Assembly: GCF_007827455.1 (NCBI RefSeq)
Contig: NZ_VISM01000001.1
Span: 744,001 to 808,000, forward strand
Direction: 5' to 3'
DNA length: 64,000 nt
From: Lutibacter sp. Hel_I_33_5
Lineage (GTDB): Bacteria; Bacteroidota; Bacteroidia; Flavobacteriales; Flavobacteriaceae
The notes beneath the pieces are model-generated. The model saw only the letters and a program-made list of their open reading frames with translations. It searched no databases and had not been told where the DNA came from. The position numbers and the translations under genes were made by a program. This document shows, one piece after another, positions 9,464 to 18,003 of the stretch. Each line of letters starts with the position of its first letter. Positions within the stretch are counted from its first letter, which is position 1.

Positions 9464-9484
9464 AATAGATTGTTAAATTCGTAT

Positions 9485-9492
9485 CAAATATA
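9485..9492 (-). promoter_or_regulatory. Candidate -7 box of the GH92 operon
   Basis: On the minus strand the sequence reads TATATTTG, a match to the Bacteroidota -7 consensus TAnnTTTG, 21 bp upstream of the GH92 start codon. It lies in the 36-bp gap between divergent operons. No convincing -33 TTG was found. Confidence 0.4.
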
Positions 9493-9499
9493 ACAGAAA

Positions 9500-11776
9500 A
9501 TGAAATTTCATCATTATATATTATTAGTTTTTATTCTATTTATAAAATCATGTTCAGAAAAACCTTCTGATCCAGTTTCTCCGAATATTATTCCTAAACC
9601 TTTATCAGAAAAAATTTTGCAAGGGGTTTTTATTTTAAATAACGAGACTAAAATAGAAGCGAATGAAGCGTTAAAATCAGTATCAAATTATTTTACCAAT
9701 TATTTAAATGAAGGGTATCAAATAAATTTATCTGATGCTAAAACTGGAAATATAATTTCTTTTACAATTGATGAAACAATAATAAACAACGAAGGTTATT
9801 CTTTAAAAATTGAGGAAAACAAAATTTTGATTACTGCAAAAAACTCTAAAGGTGCTTTTTACGCTGTACAAAGTTTACTTCAGTTAATACCAATAAAAAC
9901 TGATTCAAAATCAATCGCAATTCAATGTATTGACATAAAAGACGAACCTCAATTTACATATAGAGGAATGCATTTAGATGTTGCACGTCATTTTTTCTCG
10001 GTTGAATTTATCAAAAAGTATATCAATTTAATGTCGATGTTAAAAATGAATACCTTTCATTGGCACTTAACAGAAGATCAAGGTTGGAGAATTGAAATCA
10101 AAAAATATCCGAAACTACAAGAAATTGCAGCTTATAGAAAAGAAACTTTGATTGGACATTATTCAGATCAACCACACAAATTTGATGGAAAAAAGTATGG
10201 CGGTTATTATACTCAAGAAGAAATTAAAGAGATTGTAAAATATGCATCAGACAGACAAATAACTGTGATTCCTGAAATAGAAATGCCTGGGCATTCTCAA
10301 GCTGCAATTGCTGCTTATCCTGAATTAGGTTGTACAGGAAAACAAGTAGAAGTTGCTACAAAATGGGGCGTTTTTGAAGATATTTATTGTCCAAAAGAAT
10401 CAACTTTTAGATTTTTAGAAGATGTATTAGATGAAGTAATTCCATTATTTCCAGGAAAATACATTCATATTGGCGGAGATGAAGCTCCAAAATCAAGATG
10501 GAAAAATTGTAATCATTGTCAAAAGTTAATCAAAAAAGAAGGTTTAAAAGACGAACATGAATTACAAAGTTATTTTATCACTCGAATGGAAAAATACATC
10601 AACTCAAAAGGAAAACAAATAATTGGTTGGGATGAAATTTTAGAAGGTGGTTTAGCACCAAATGCAACTGTAATGTCTTGGCGCGGCACAAATGGTGCTG
10701 TTGAAGCTGCAAAACAAAAACACAATGTAATTTTAACACCACAATCTCACTGTTATTTTGATCATTATCAATCTACTAACGAAAATGAACCTGTAGCTAT
10801 TGGTGGCTTTCTTCCGCTAGAAAAAGTATATCATTTTAATCCAATCCCCAAAGAATTAACACCAAAAGAAAGTAAATATGTGTTAGGTGCTCAAGGAAAT
10901 GTTTGGACAGAATATATACCAACTCCAGAAAAAGTTGAATATATGGCGTTACCAAGAATGATTGCATTAAGTGAAGTTGTTTGGTCTAAACAAGAAAATA
11001 AAAATTATGGAGATTTTAAACAGCGCTTAATTTATTTCCAAAAACGTTTGGATCATTTAAATGTGAATTATGCAAATCATTTATATGAAGTTTTTGGAAA
11101 CCTACATTCAGAAAACAACCAATTATTGTACACGCTTTCTACATCTTCAAATGATAAAGTAATTAGGTATACTATAGATGGAACTAATCCAACAAATAAT
11201 TCTCTTGTATACAAAAAGCCTCTTTTAATAGAAAAAAACATCACAATTAAAGGCGCTAGTTTTGAAAATGGAAAGCAAATTAGTTTGATTTTTTCTGAAA
11301 CAATAAACAAACACAAAGCACTAGGTAAAAACGTTACTTTAAATGTACAACCCCATAAAAGTTATAATGCTGGTGGAAAAAAGGCATTAATTAATGGAAT
11401 TTCGGGAAGTAACAAACGTTATGGTGATAAAGAATGGTTGGGCTTTTGGGGTGAAAATGTTGAAATAACCATTGATTTTGATAAACCAACAGAAATCAAT
11501 TCTATATCTACTAGATTTCATAACGGAAATGGACAATGGATTTATGCTCCTAATGAAATTGGTTTTAGTTTTCATCTTGAAGATGGTAAAACTATAAATG
11601 ACATCAGACAAATTAATAACAGAGATAACTTATTAGTGAATTACAAGTATGAAATTGAGACTATTAAAGTAACTAAAGTGGAAATTATCATTAAAAATTT
11701 TGGGGAAATCCCAGAAGGAAAACAAGGTGCAGGACATAAAGCTTGGACATTTATTGATGAAATAATTGTAGAATAA
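9500..11776 (+). CDS. GH20 beta-N-acetylhexosaminidase lipoprotein
   Basis: This enzyme of 758 residues removes terminal beta-GlcNAc (or GalNAc) by substrate-assisted catalysis. The N-terminal signal ends in FIKSC (lipobox). A GH20b-type domain precedes the TIM barrel, which starts near residue 154 (YRGMHLDVARHFF). The catalytic pair is D327/E328 in HIGGDEAP, and GHSQAAIAAYPELG is also conserved. The C-terminus carries a chitobiase-type beta-sandwich (about 540-610) and a discoidin-like domain beginning YNAGG (about 622-758), similar to that of the divergent GH92. It overlaps cutC by one base. With the beta-mannosidase downstream it forms the plus-strand half of the N-glycan locus and would act on antennal or chitobiose GlcNAc. 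Confidence 0.92.
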   Translation: MKFHHYILLVFILFIKSCSEKPSDPVSPNIIPKPLSEKILQGVFILNNETKIEANEALKSVSNYFTNYLNEGYQINLSDAKTGNIISFTIDETIINNEGYSLKIEENKILITAKNSKGAFYAVQSLLQLIPIKTDSKSIAIQCIDIKDEPQFTYRGMHLDVARHFFSVEFIKKYINLMSMLKMNTFHWHLTEDQGWRIEIKKYPKLQEIAAYRKETLIGHYSDQPHKFDGKKYGGYYTQEEIKEIVKYASDRQITVIPEIEMPGHSQAAIAAYPELGCTGKQVEVATKWGVFEDIYCPKESTFRFLEDVLDEVIPLFPGKYIHIGGDEAPKSRWKNCNHCQKLIKKEGLKDEHELQSYFITRMEKYINSKGKQIIGWDEILEGGLAPNATVMSWRGTNGAVEAAKQKHNVILTPQSHCYFDHYQSTNENEPVAIGGFLPLEKVYHFNPIPKELTPKESKYVLGAQGNVWTEYIPTPEKVEYMALPRMIALSEVVWSKQENKNYGDFKQRLIYFQKRLDHLNVNYANHLYEVFGNLHSENNQLLYTLSTSSNDKVIRYTIDGTNPTNNSLVYKKPLLIEKNITIKGASFENGKQISLIFSETINKHKALGKNVTLNVQPHKSYNAGGKKALINGISGSNKRYGDKEWLGFWGENVEITIDFDKPTEINSISTRFHNGNGQWIYAPNEIGFSFHLEDGKTINDIRQINNRDNLLVNYKYEIETIKVTKVEIIIKNFGEIPEGKQGAGHKAWTFIDEIIVE

Positions 11777-12480
11777 TGATTTTAGAAATCTGTACAAACT
11801 CATATCAATCAGCTTTAAATGCTCAAAATGCTGGAGCAGATAGAATCGAATTATGTTCTGAACTTTCTGTTGGAGGAATTACACCTTCATATGGTTTGTT
11901 GAAAAAAATTTCAGAAGAGATTACAATTCCTGTAAACGTTTTAATTAGACCTAGAAGTGGTAACTTTTATTATTCTGATGATGAATTTGAATTGATGAAG
12001 TCCAATATTGAGTTCTGTAAAAAACTCGGTTTTAACGGAATTGTTTCTGGAATTTTAGATCCAGATAATTCTATTGATATAAAATGTACAAAAGAACTAA
12101 TTAAACTTTCAAAACCCTTAACTTTTACATTTCACAGAGCTTTTGATTGTGTTAAAAACCCAAAAGAAAGTTTACTTCAATTAATAAATTTAAAGGTTGA
12201 TAGAATTTTAACTTCTGGTTTACAAGATAAAGCTGAACAAGGAATTGAGCTATTAATTGAACTTAAAGAACTAGCTAAAGATAAAATCATAATTCTTCCT
12301 GGAAATGGTATTAATCCTACAAATATTCATTTATTTAAGAATGCTGGTTTTAAAGAAGTTCATAGTTCTGCATCTAAAGTTATCCGTAAAGAAAATAGCA
12401 ACTTTTTTGGTAATTCTATTCAAACAGAATCTGACGTTAAAACCATTCAAGAAATTTTAAAAGCGATTAAAAGTGCGTAA
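11776..12480 (+). CDS. cutC: CutC family protein
   Basis: This 234-residue TIM-barrel protein begins LEICTNSYQSALNAQNAGADRIELC, the CutC signature, and continues with VLIRPRSG, TFHRAFD and LTSG, all family motifs. CutC was named for copper homeostasis in E. coli, but that role has been questioned. In Bacteroidota cutC commonly lies inside hexosaminidase and mannosidase loci, as here between GH20 (1-bp overlap) and GH2 (8-bp overlap). The tight translational coupling suggests a function in handling a released sugar or glycan intermediate rather than copper. This is inference from context. It has no signal peptide, so it acts in the cytoplasm. Confidence 0.88.
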   Translation: MILEICTNSYQSALNAQNAGADRIELCSELSVGGITPSYGLLKKISEEITIPVNVLIRPRSGNFYYSDDEFELMKSNIEFCKKLGFNGIVSGILDPDNSIDIKCTKELIKLSKPLTFTFHRAFDCVKNPKESLLQLINLKVDRILTSGLQDKAEQGIELLIELKELAKDKIIILPGNGINPTNIHLFKNAGFKEVHSSASKVIRKENSNFFGNSIQTESDVKTIQEILKAIKSA

Positions 12481-14914
12481 AATCCTCATTCTTTTATCAA
12501 TTTTGATTATTGTTGGCTGTCAGCAAAAAAATGACCTTCCAATAGAAATATCTTTGAATGAAAATTGGCAATTTAAAGGAATTGATACGTTAAGTTGGAA
12601 TTCTGCTACAATACCAGGAAATATATTTACGGATTTATTAGTTCATAAAATCATTGAAGATCCATTTATAAAAACGAATGAAAATAAAGTACAATGGATT
12701 TCTAAAAAAGATTGGATTTATAGAACTACTTTTCAATTATCAGATGAAGTCTTAAATAAAAAAAATATTGAACTCAATTTTGAAGGATTAGACACCTATG
12801 CTTCTATTTACCTAAATGATTCTTTGTTAGGAAAAACTGATAATGCTTTTAGAAAATTCACTTTTAACATTAAAAGATTAGCAAAAAAAGACAATCACTT
12901 AAAAATCATTTTTAAAAATACGGATGAGATTGAAATTCAAAAAGAGGTAATTAATCCATACAAATTACCAGAAGGTAAACGAATTTATTCACGTAAAGCA
13001 CAATTTCAATATGGTTGGGATTGGGGACCAAAATTAAATACTTCTGGAATTTGGAAAAATATTTCTATCAATGCTTGGAATGATTATAAAATTGAGAATA
13101 TTTATGTAAAACAAAATGCAGTAACAGACTCTGCTGCAAATTTAATTGTTGAAATTGAAAATCAATATATTGAAAAAGAACAATTAAAATATGATGTATA
13201 TCTAAACAATAAATTGCATTCTGAAAACTCTAATCTCAAAATACCAATTACTATAAAAAATCCTAAATTATGGTGGACTCATAATTTAGGAGAGCCCTAT
13301 TTGTATGATATTAAAGTTATTGTAAAAAAAGATGATCAAATTTTAGATAGTATTTCTACAAAATATGGAATCAGAACTATAAAACTAATCAATAAAAAAG
13401 ACAGTATTGGCGAATCTTTTGAGTTTGAATTGAATGGAAAACCTGTTTATATGAAAGGTGCTAACTACATTCCACAAAACAGTTTTCAGAATAAAGTCAC
13501 TAATACTTATTATGAAAAACTACTTACAGACGTTGTAAAATCGAACATGAATATGTTACGTGTTTGGGGAGGAGGAATTTATGAAAATGATGTTTTTTAT
13601 GATTTATGTGATGAAAAAGGAATTTTAGTTTGGCAAGATTTTATGTTTGCTTGTGCAATGTATCCAGGTGACAAATCTTTTTTAGAAAATGTAAAAACAG
13701 AAGCTGAACAACAAGTAAAAAGATTAAGAAATCACCCTTCAATTGCTTTGTGGTGTGGAAATAACGAAAACTCTGAAGGTTGGAAACGTTGGGGTTGGCA
13801 AGCTGATAGAACCGAAAAAGAAAAGAAAGCAATTTGGAATGATTATTTAGCTGTTTTCGATTCCATTTTGCCTAAAGCTGTAAACGAATTTAGTGATACA
13901 GATTATTGGGAAACTTCTCCAAAATACGGACGTGGAAATCCTAAATATAAATCCGAAGGTGATGCACATGATTGGTGGATTTGGCATGATGCATATCCTT
14001 TTGAGCATCTACAAGAAAATGTGCCAAGGTTTATGAGTGAATTTGGTTTTCAATCTTTTCCGAATTTTGAAACTATAAAATATATCAATCAAAAAGATGC
14101 TATTGATTTAAAAACAGATGCTATTAAATCGCATCAAAAACATGTGAGAGGTTTTCAGTTGATTGATGAATACATGGAACGTGATTATAAAATCCCAACA
14201 AATCATGAAGATTATGCTTATGTAAGTCAACTGTTACAAGCTAAAGGAATTGTAATGGGAATTGAAGCTCACAGAAGAGCAAAACCCTACAATATGGGAA
14301 CTTTATATTGGCAATTAAATGATTGTTGGCCAGCAATTTCTTGGTCTAGTATTGATTATTTTGGTAATTGGAAAGCGCTACAATACAAAACTAAAAAGGC
14401 TTTTGAAAATGTTTTGATTTCTTCTAAAATTGAAAAGGACTCTGTAAAAACATTTATTATAAATGATACTTTTGAAAAACTAAAAGGTGAATTAAAACTA
14501 AAAGTGATTGATTTTTATGGTAAAGAACTTTGGTTTGATTCAAAAGAAATTGAGTTGCTAGAAAATAGTAGTCAACAATTTTATACGTTTTCTTTAAATA
14601 AATTTGATAGAATCTCTACTCTCTTAATAACTGAATTTAATAATGAAAAATCGTATTTCTATTTTTCTAAACCTAAAAATTTAAAATTACCTAAAGGGGA
14701 AATTGAGCAACAAATTTCTAAAATTGAAAAAGGTTTTAAAATTACCTTAGAAAGTGATGTATTACAAAAAGGCGTTTTTTTATATTCAAAAGCGAAAGGA
14801 CATTTTTCTGACAACTTTTTTGATTTATTGCCTAATGAAAATAAAGTTATTGAGTTTAAAACGAAAGCAACAAAATTGGATGATTTACAAATTAAAACAC
14901 TTAACAATATTTAG
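12473..14914 (+). CDS. GH2 beta-mannosidase lipoprotein
   Basis: This is a glycoside hydrolase family 2 beta-mannosidase (813 residues). It would remove the core beta-1,4-mannose from Man-GlcNAc after the alpha-mannosidases have acted. It starts with GTG and overlaps cutC by 8 bp. The signal ends IIVGC (lipobox). The GH2 jelly roll occupies about 25-200, and the Ig-like domain 205-305. The TIM barrel follows with the acid/base E432 in GNNENSEGW and the nucleophile E523 in FMSEFGFQSFP. The motifs LRVWGGGIYE and FQYGWDWGP are characteristic of beta-mannosidases rather than beta-galactosidases. Its stop codon at 14912-14914 directly abuts the left end of a cassette-like unit (S3). Confidence 0.92.
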   Translation: MRKILILLSILIIVGCQQKNDLPIEISLNENWQFKGIDTLSWNSATIPGNIFTDLLVHKIIEDPFIKTNENKVQWISKKDWIYRTTFQLSDEVLNKKNIELNFEGLDTYASIYLNDSLLGKTDNAFRKFTFNIKRLAKKDNHLKIIFKNTDEIEIQKEVINPYKLPEGKRIYSRKAQFQYGWDWGPKLNTSGIWKNISINAWNDYKIENIYVKQNAVTDSAANLIVEIENQYIEKEQLKYDVYLNNKLHSENSNLKIPITIKNPKLWWTHNLGEPYLYDIKVIVKKDDQILDSISTKYGIRTIKLINKKDSIGESFEFELNGKPVYMKGANYIPQNSFQNKVTNTYYEKLLTDVVKSNMNMLRVWGGGIYENDVFYDLCDEKGILVWQDFMFACAMYPGDKSFLENVKTEAEQQVKRLRNHPSIALWCGNNENSEGWKRWGWQADRTEKEKKAIWNDYLAVFDSILPKAVNEFSDTDYWETSPKYGRGNPKYKSEGDAHDWWIWHDAYPFEHLQENVPRFMSEFGFQSFPNFETIKYINQKDAIDLKTDAIKSHQKHVRGFQLIDEYMERDYKIPTNHEDYAYVSQLLQAKGIVMGIEAHRRAKPYNMGTLYWQLNDCWPAISWSSIDYFGNWKALQYKTKKAFENVLISSKIEKDSVKTFIINDTFEKLKGELKLKVIDFYGKELWFDSKEIELLENSSQQFYTFSLNKFDRISTLLITEFNNEKSYFYFSKPKNLKLPKGEIEQQISKIEKGFKITLESDVLQKGVFLYSKAKGHFSDNFFDLLPNENKVIEFKTKATKLDDLQIKTLNNI

Positions 14915-15021
14915 GTGTTTTCCCCCTTTGACTTTTTGGTAAAAAAAACCGAACTTCGCTAACTACGTTTATAAAACATTAAAACGTTGAAACGTTGAAT
15001 AAACGCGTTTACGTTACCAGC
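14913..15021 (+). repeat. Short attC-like left-end element S3
   Basis: The sequence AGGTGTTTTCCCCC starts on the last two bases of the GH2 stop codon. It is followed by the spacer, GCTAAC (14958-14963), and CGTTTAT (14966-14972) pairing with ATAAACG (14999-15005), then GTTACCAGC (15013-15021). The conserved loop CATTAAAACG is present. The ACGTT stretch is partly duplicated in this copy. Confidence 0.6.
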
Positions 15022-15054
15022 AATACTTATACATATATAAAACCTTTATTTTTT

Positions 15055-15759
15055 ATGATTGAAACTTTAAAGGAATATTTATTACAAATTGATTTAAAAC
15101 AATTATCTAGTGTTATTGCTGGGTTATTTGGACTTTTTATCGCTTATGTAAAGGTATTACCATTAATTCCTAGGTCTTCTACAAAAATATTATCTGATAT
15201 AGAATTATTAGAAAAAGCTAAAACTTCTGATATAATTAATTCTGAAATTATTAAACGAGCAATTGAAAGAGAAGTTCAAAGAAAATATAGAAAACCAACT
15301 AGAATTAATAGTTATAGAGGCTTCTTTTTAACTTTATTAATTCTTATTTCAGTTTCTTACTTTCTTTATGATAAAGTAATCATTAAACAATTTGATACAG
15401 TATTCTTCTTTTTGTCTCTAGTAGCTTTTGGTTCATTAATTGGTTTAATAGCATCATTTGACGAACCAGAAATTGATAGTGAAGAAAAAAATAAAAAAGA
15501 AATTAGAGAAGCTGTTTTTAAATTTGAAATTTTTAGTTGGGGAGAACTTTTTGGTGGTGTAATTACTACATTAATATTTGGTTTTTGGACCTTTAAAAGG
15601 TTTTTCAAAAATGGTTCTATTGAATTTGACTGGTGGGGAATTGCAACTTTAGTCTTATTCTTTTCTGGATTAGGAATTTTAACTGGAGCATTTAAAAAGG
15701 AAAAAAATACTGATGAAAATGATGATGATAAAAATAGTACAGCACGTAACATGGTATAA
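15055..15759 (+). CDS. Hypothetical membrane protein, cassette cargo
   Basis: The protein has 234 residues from the ATG at 15055. An in-frame ATG at 14995 would begin inside palindromic element S3, so the later start is preferred. Hydrophobic segments lie near residues 12-32 (LSSVIAGLFGLFIAYVKVLPLIP), 84-102, 110-130, 162-180 and 190-210, with an acidic C-terminal tail (DENDDDKN). A short helical region with alternating charges (residues 40-75) separates the first two membrane segments. I recognise no family. The last five codons lie inside hairpin element L2, as coding ends often overlap attC sites in integron cassettes. The gene stands alone between elements S3 and L2. Confidence 0.6.
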   Translation: MIETLKEYLLQIDLKQLSSVIAGLFGLFIAYVKVLPLIPRSSTKILSDIELLEKAKTSDIINSEIIKRAIEREVQRKYRKPTRINSYRGFFLTLLILISVSYFLYDKVIIKQFDTVFFFLSLVAFGSLIGLIASFDEPEIDSEEKNKKEIREAVFKFEIFSWGELFGGVITTLIFGFWTFKRFFKNGSIEFDWWGIATLVLFFSGLGILTGAFKKEKNTDENDDDKNSTARNMV

Positions 15760-15935
15760 AAAACATAGGGCTTTTGCGCTTAATCGAAAGGTCTGTATTT
15801 GTTTGCAAAGTCGCCAAATATAAAATTTGACGTTTACTAAAAATGATAAAAGCAAAATATTTATATTTGGCTTAATACCAAAGCGAAATGTATCGCTTAT
15901 CAACTGCCCTACGTTTCTTATACTAACAGTTAGCG
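15746..15935 (+). repeat. Long attC-like hairpin right-end element L2
   Basis: This is a homologue of L1 (1584-1774). It begins with GTAAC at 15746, includes CATAGGGC pairing with GCCCTACG, and an inner A/T stem (AAATATAAAATTTGACGTTTA appears on its left arm in both copies). It ends with GTTAGCG at 15929-15935. Its left end overlaps the last codons of the membrane gene. Its right end overlaps the stop codon of the convergent glycosyltransferase. Confidence 0.62.
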
Positions 15936-16898
15936 AACCTTCTTAAAAAACATACTTTCCAAAAACCCCAATCCATATCCTAAAAATTGCGTTAAAGAAG
16001 TAATCATACTTAAAAAAGCGACATACAAGTTTTTATTCTGAAACAAGGAATCTATAAAAATTACCAGAAAATATAGCCCATAAAAAAAGAGTAATTGATT
16101 GTATCCAAAAATGGCAAGAATAATACTGATGTCTAACCCTATAATAAAAATACTTGGAAACCAATACGTGATTTTAGCAGTTTCTGGATACTTTTTATTT
16201 AAAATTGGTCTTGCAGTTCCAAAACCAAAAGTTTGTTTAAAAAACTGCTGAATTGTACTTCTACGTTTATGATATACAAATGCTTTTTCAATTAGTTGTG
16301 TTTCAAAATCATTTCCCCAAAGACGGAAGGTTAAATCTATATCTTCTCCGTTTTTCATTTTTGAAAAACCTTTTGTCTTACTAAAAGCTGTCTGTGACAG
16401 CCCTAGGTTAAAACTTCTTGGTTGAAATTTACCAACTGCTTGTTTTTTACCACGAATTCCTCCTGTAGTTAAAACAGACGTCATAGAATAATTTATTGCT
16501 TTTTGTAATGCTGTAAAACTAGTATGTGCTGCATCTGGGCCACCAAAGGCATCCGTATAATTATTTTCTAACCCTTTTTTTACCTGAGATAAATATTGTT
16601 TTGGTACAATTACATCTGAATCTAAAATGATAAAATAGTTTCCAGAAGCTTTCTCCATTCCGAAATTACGACTTGCTCCTGCTCCACTATTTTCTTTGAA
16701 AAAATATTTTATATCTAGTTGATTTTTATACTTTTCAATAATAGATTCGCTTTTTTCAGTGGAGCCATCTTCTATAATTAAAACTTCAAAATTGTCTTGA
16801 AAATCTTGTTTTGTAAGACTTTCTAGCAATTCGTCAATTTCTTGTGGACGATTGTAAACTGGGATTATTATACTAAAGTTTAGTTCTGAAGGTTTCAA
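15930..16898 (-). CDS. Family 2 glycosyltransferase
   Basis: The 322-residue protein has a GT-A fold domain: FSIIIPVYNRPQEIDELL at the N-terminus, LIIEDGST, GAGASRNFGMEKASG, and the metal-binding DSDV motif near residue 93. GEDIDLTFRLW follows at about 185-195. The C-terminal third has two or three hydrophobic segments, so it is probably anchored at the cytoplasmic face of the inner membrane. It would transfer a sugar to a lipid- or polysaccharide-linked acceptor; donor and acceptor cannot be read from the sequence. The only usable start is TTG at 16898, the first unit of an 8-bp tandem array. The stop codon lies within the end of hairpin element L2. Confidence 0.82.
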   Translation of the reverse strand: MKPSELNFSIIIPVYNRPQEIDELLESLTKQDFQDNFEVLIIEDGSTEKSESIIEKYKNQLDIKYFFKENSGAGASRNFGMEKASGNYFIILDSDVIVPKQYLSQVKKGLENNYTDAFGGPDAAHTSFTALQKAINYSMTSVLTTGGIRGKKQAVGKFQPRSFNLGLSQTAFSKTKGFSKMKNGEDIDLTFRLWGNDFETQLIEKAFVYHKRRSTIQQFFKQTFGFGTARPILNKKYPETAKITYWFPSIFIIGLDISIILAIFGYNQLLFFYGLYFLVIFIDSLFQNKNLYVAFLSMITSLTQFLGYGLGFLESMFFKKVR

Positions 16899-16946
16899 AG
16901 TTTCAAGGTTTCAAGGTTTCAAGGTTTCAAGGTTTCAAGGTTTCAA
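16891..16946. repeat. Octamer tandem array at a gene start
   Basis: Seven head-to-tail copies of GGTTTCAA (one with AG instead of GG). On the minus strand this reads TTGAAACC, so each unit offers a TTG codon. The glycosyltransferase uses the last one. Every frame through the array meets TGA within 24 bp, so copy-number change would alter the leader rather than extend the protein. Confidence 0.8.
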
Positions 16947-16959
16947 AAGTAAGAAATAA

Positions 16960-16997
16960 AAAAATTGAAAGCTTTTAAATAAAAACTTTCAATTTTT
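16960..16997. terminator. Hairpin terminator behind fabI
   Basis: AAAAATTGAAAG (16960-16971) pairs with CTTTCAATTTTT (16986-16997) around a 14-nt loop. On the minus strand the stem ends in a T-run, consistent with termination after fabI. Confidence 0.6.
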
Positions 16998-17117
16998 AAA
17001 TATCTATTTGTTTGCAAACAAGCTTAGCCCTGATTGCAATGACATCCTTTTTGTTTTTCACAAAAAGATATAATGAAAAGCAGGAAAACGCTTCTTAAAA
17101 TTTTAATTAATTATGAG

Positions 17118-17142
17118 AATCTGAAACAAGTTCAGATTGACG
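17118..17142. repeat. REP-like palindrome (CTGAAACAAGTTCAG family)
   Basis: AATCTGAAACAAGTTCAGATT forms a hairpin, followed by TGACG. It lies just behind the fabI stop codon. A second copy is at 23166. Confidence 0.5.
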
Positions 17143-17147
17143 TTTAT

Positions 17148-17966
17148 TTATTCTTCTTCTCCAACAAATTTATCCATTACTTCATCGCTGACACCCATAT
17201 TTGAGAATCCACCATCATGAAATAAATTCTGTAGGGTTACTTTTTTAGTTAAATCTGAAAATAACGAAATGGTATAATCGGCACATTCTAAAGCGGTTGC
17301 ATTTCCAAGCGGCGACATTTTATCTGCATAGGCTATAAATCCGTCGAATCCTTTTACACCACTACCCGCAGTTGTTGGCGTTGGAGATTGTGAAATTGTA
17401 TTGACACGTACTTTATGATCGCGTCCAAAGAAATAACCAAAACTACGCGCAATAGACTCTAAATAGGCTTTATTATCTGCCATATCATTATAATCTGGAA
17501 ATACACGCTGTGCCGCCATATATGTTAAAGCTACGATGCTTCCCCAAGTATTCATGGCGTTTTTATTGTATAAAACATTCATGATTTTATGAAACGAAAC
17601 CGCAGAAACATCCCAACCTTTAGTTGTGAAATCGTATTTAGGATCTGTATAATGTTTTCCTTTTCTCACATTTACAGACATACCAATTGAGTGTAAAACG
17701 AAATCAATTTTTCCTCCTAGAATTTCCATAGATTTTTCTACCAAGTTTTCTAAATCTTCCATAGAGGTTGCATCTGCAGGAACAATCTGTGAACCAGTTT
17801 TTTCCGCCAAAGCATTTAATTGCCCCATTCTCATGGCAATTGGTGCGTTTGTTAGCACAAACTCTGCTCCTTCTTCATGAGCTCTTTCTGCTACTTTCCA
17901 AGCGATTGAATGTTCGTTTAACGCTCCGAATATGATTCCTTTTTTACCTTTTAATAAATTGTACAT
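17148..17966 (-). CDS. fabI: Enoyl-ACP reductase (NADH), FabI
   Basis: The 272-residue short-chain dehydrogenase of the FabI type reduces trans-2-enoyl-ACP in the last step of each fatty-acid elongation cycle. The atypical nucleotide-binding start KKGIIFGALNEHSIAWKVA is characteristic of FabI. The catalytic Tyr-X6-Lys is seen in YNDMADNK. The residues SIGMS and VRVNTISQSPTPTTAGSG are also conserved. Length is normal for the Bacteroidota form. It lies 123 bp downstream of recN, separated by a heptamer tandem array, and a terminator follows at 16960. It is cytoplasmic and likely essential. Confidence 0.93.
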   Translation of the reverse strand: MYNLLKGKKGIIFGALNEHSIAWKVAERAHEEGAEFVLTNAPIAMRMGQLNALAEKTGSQIVPADATSMEDLENLVEKSMEILGGKIDFVLHSIGMSVNVRKGKHYTDPKYDFTTKGWDVSAVSFHKIMNVLYNKNAMNTWGSIVALTYMAAQRVFPDYNDMADNKAYLESIARSFGYFFGRDHKVRVNTISQSPTPTTAGSGVKGFDGFIAYADKMSPLGNATALECADYTISLFSDLTKKVTLQNLFHDGGFSNMGVSDEVMDKFVGEEE

Positions 17967-18003
17967 AACTAGTTATTAGGTTTTAGTTTTTGGTTGTTGG
18001 TTG

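Noticed and set aside
15366..15752. 128-codon open frame antisense to the cassette membrane protein
   Set aside because: The frame is Ser/Lys/Pro-rich, as expected for an antisense shadow, and it overlaps element L2.
16899..17147. Gene or RNA between the glycosyltransferase and fabI
   Set aside because: The 249 bp contain the octamer array, a terminator and a REP-like palindrome, and nothing else was seen.
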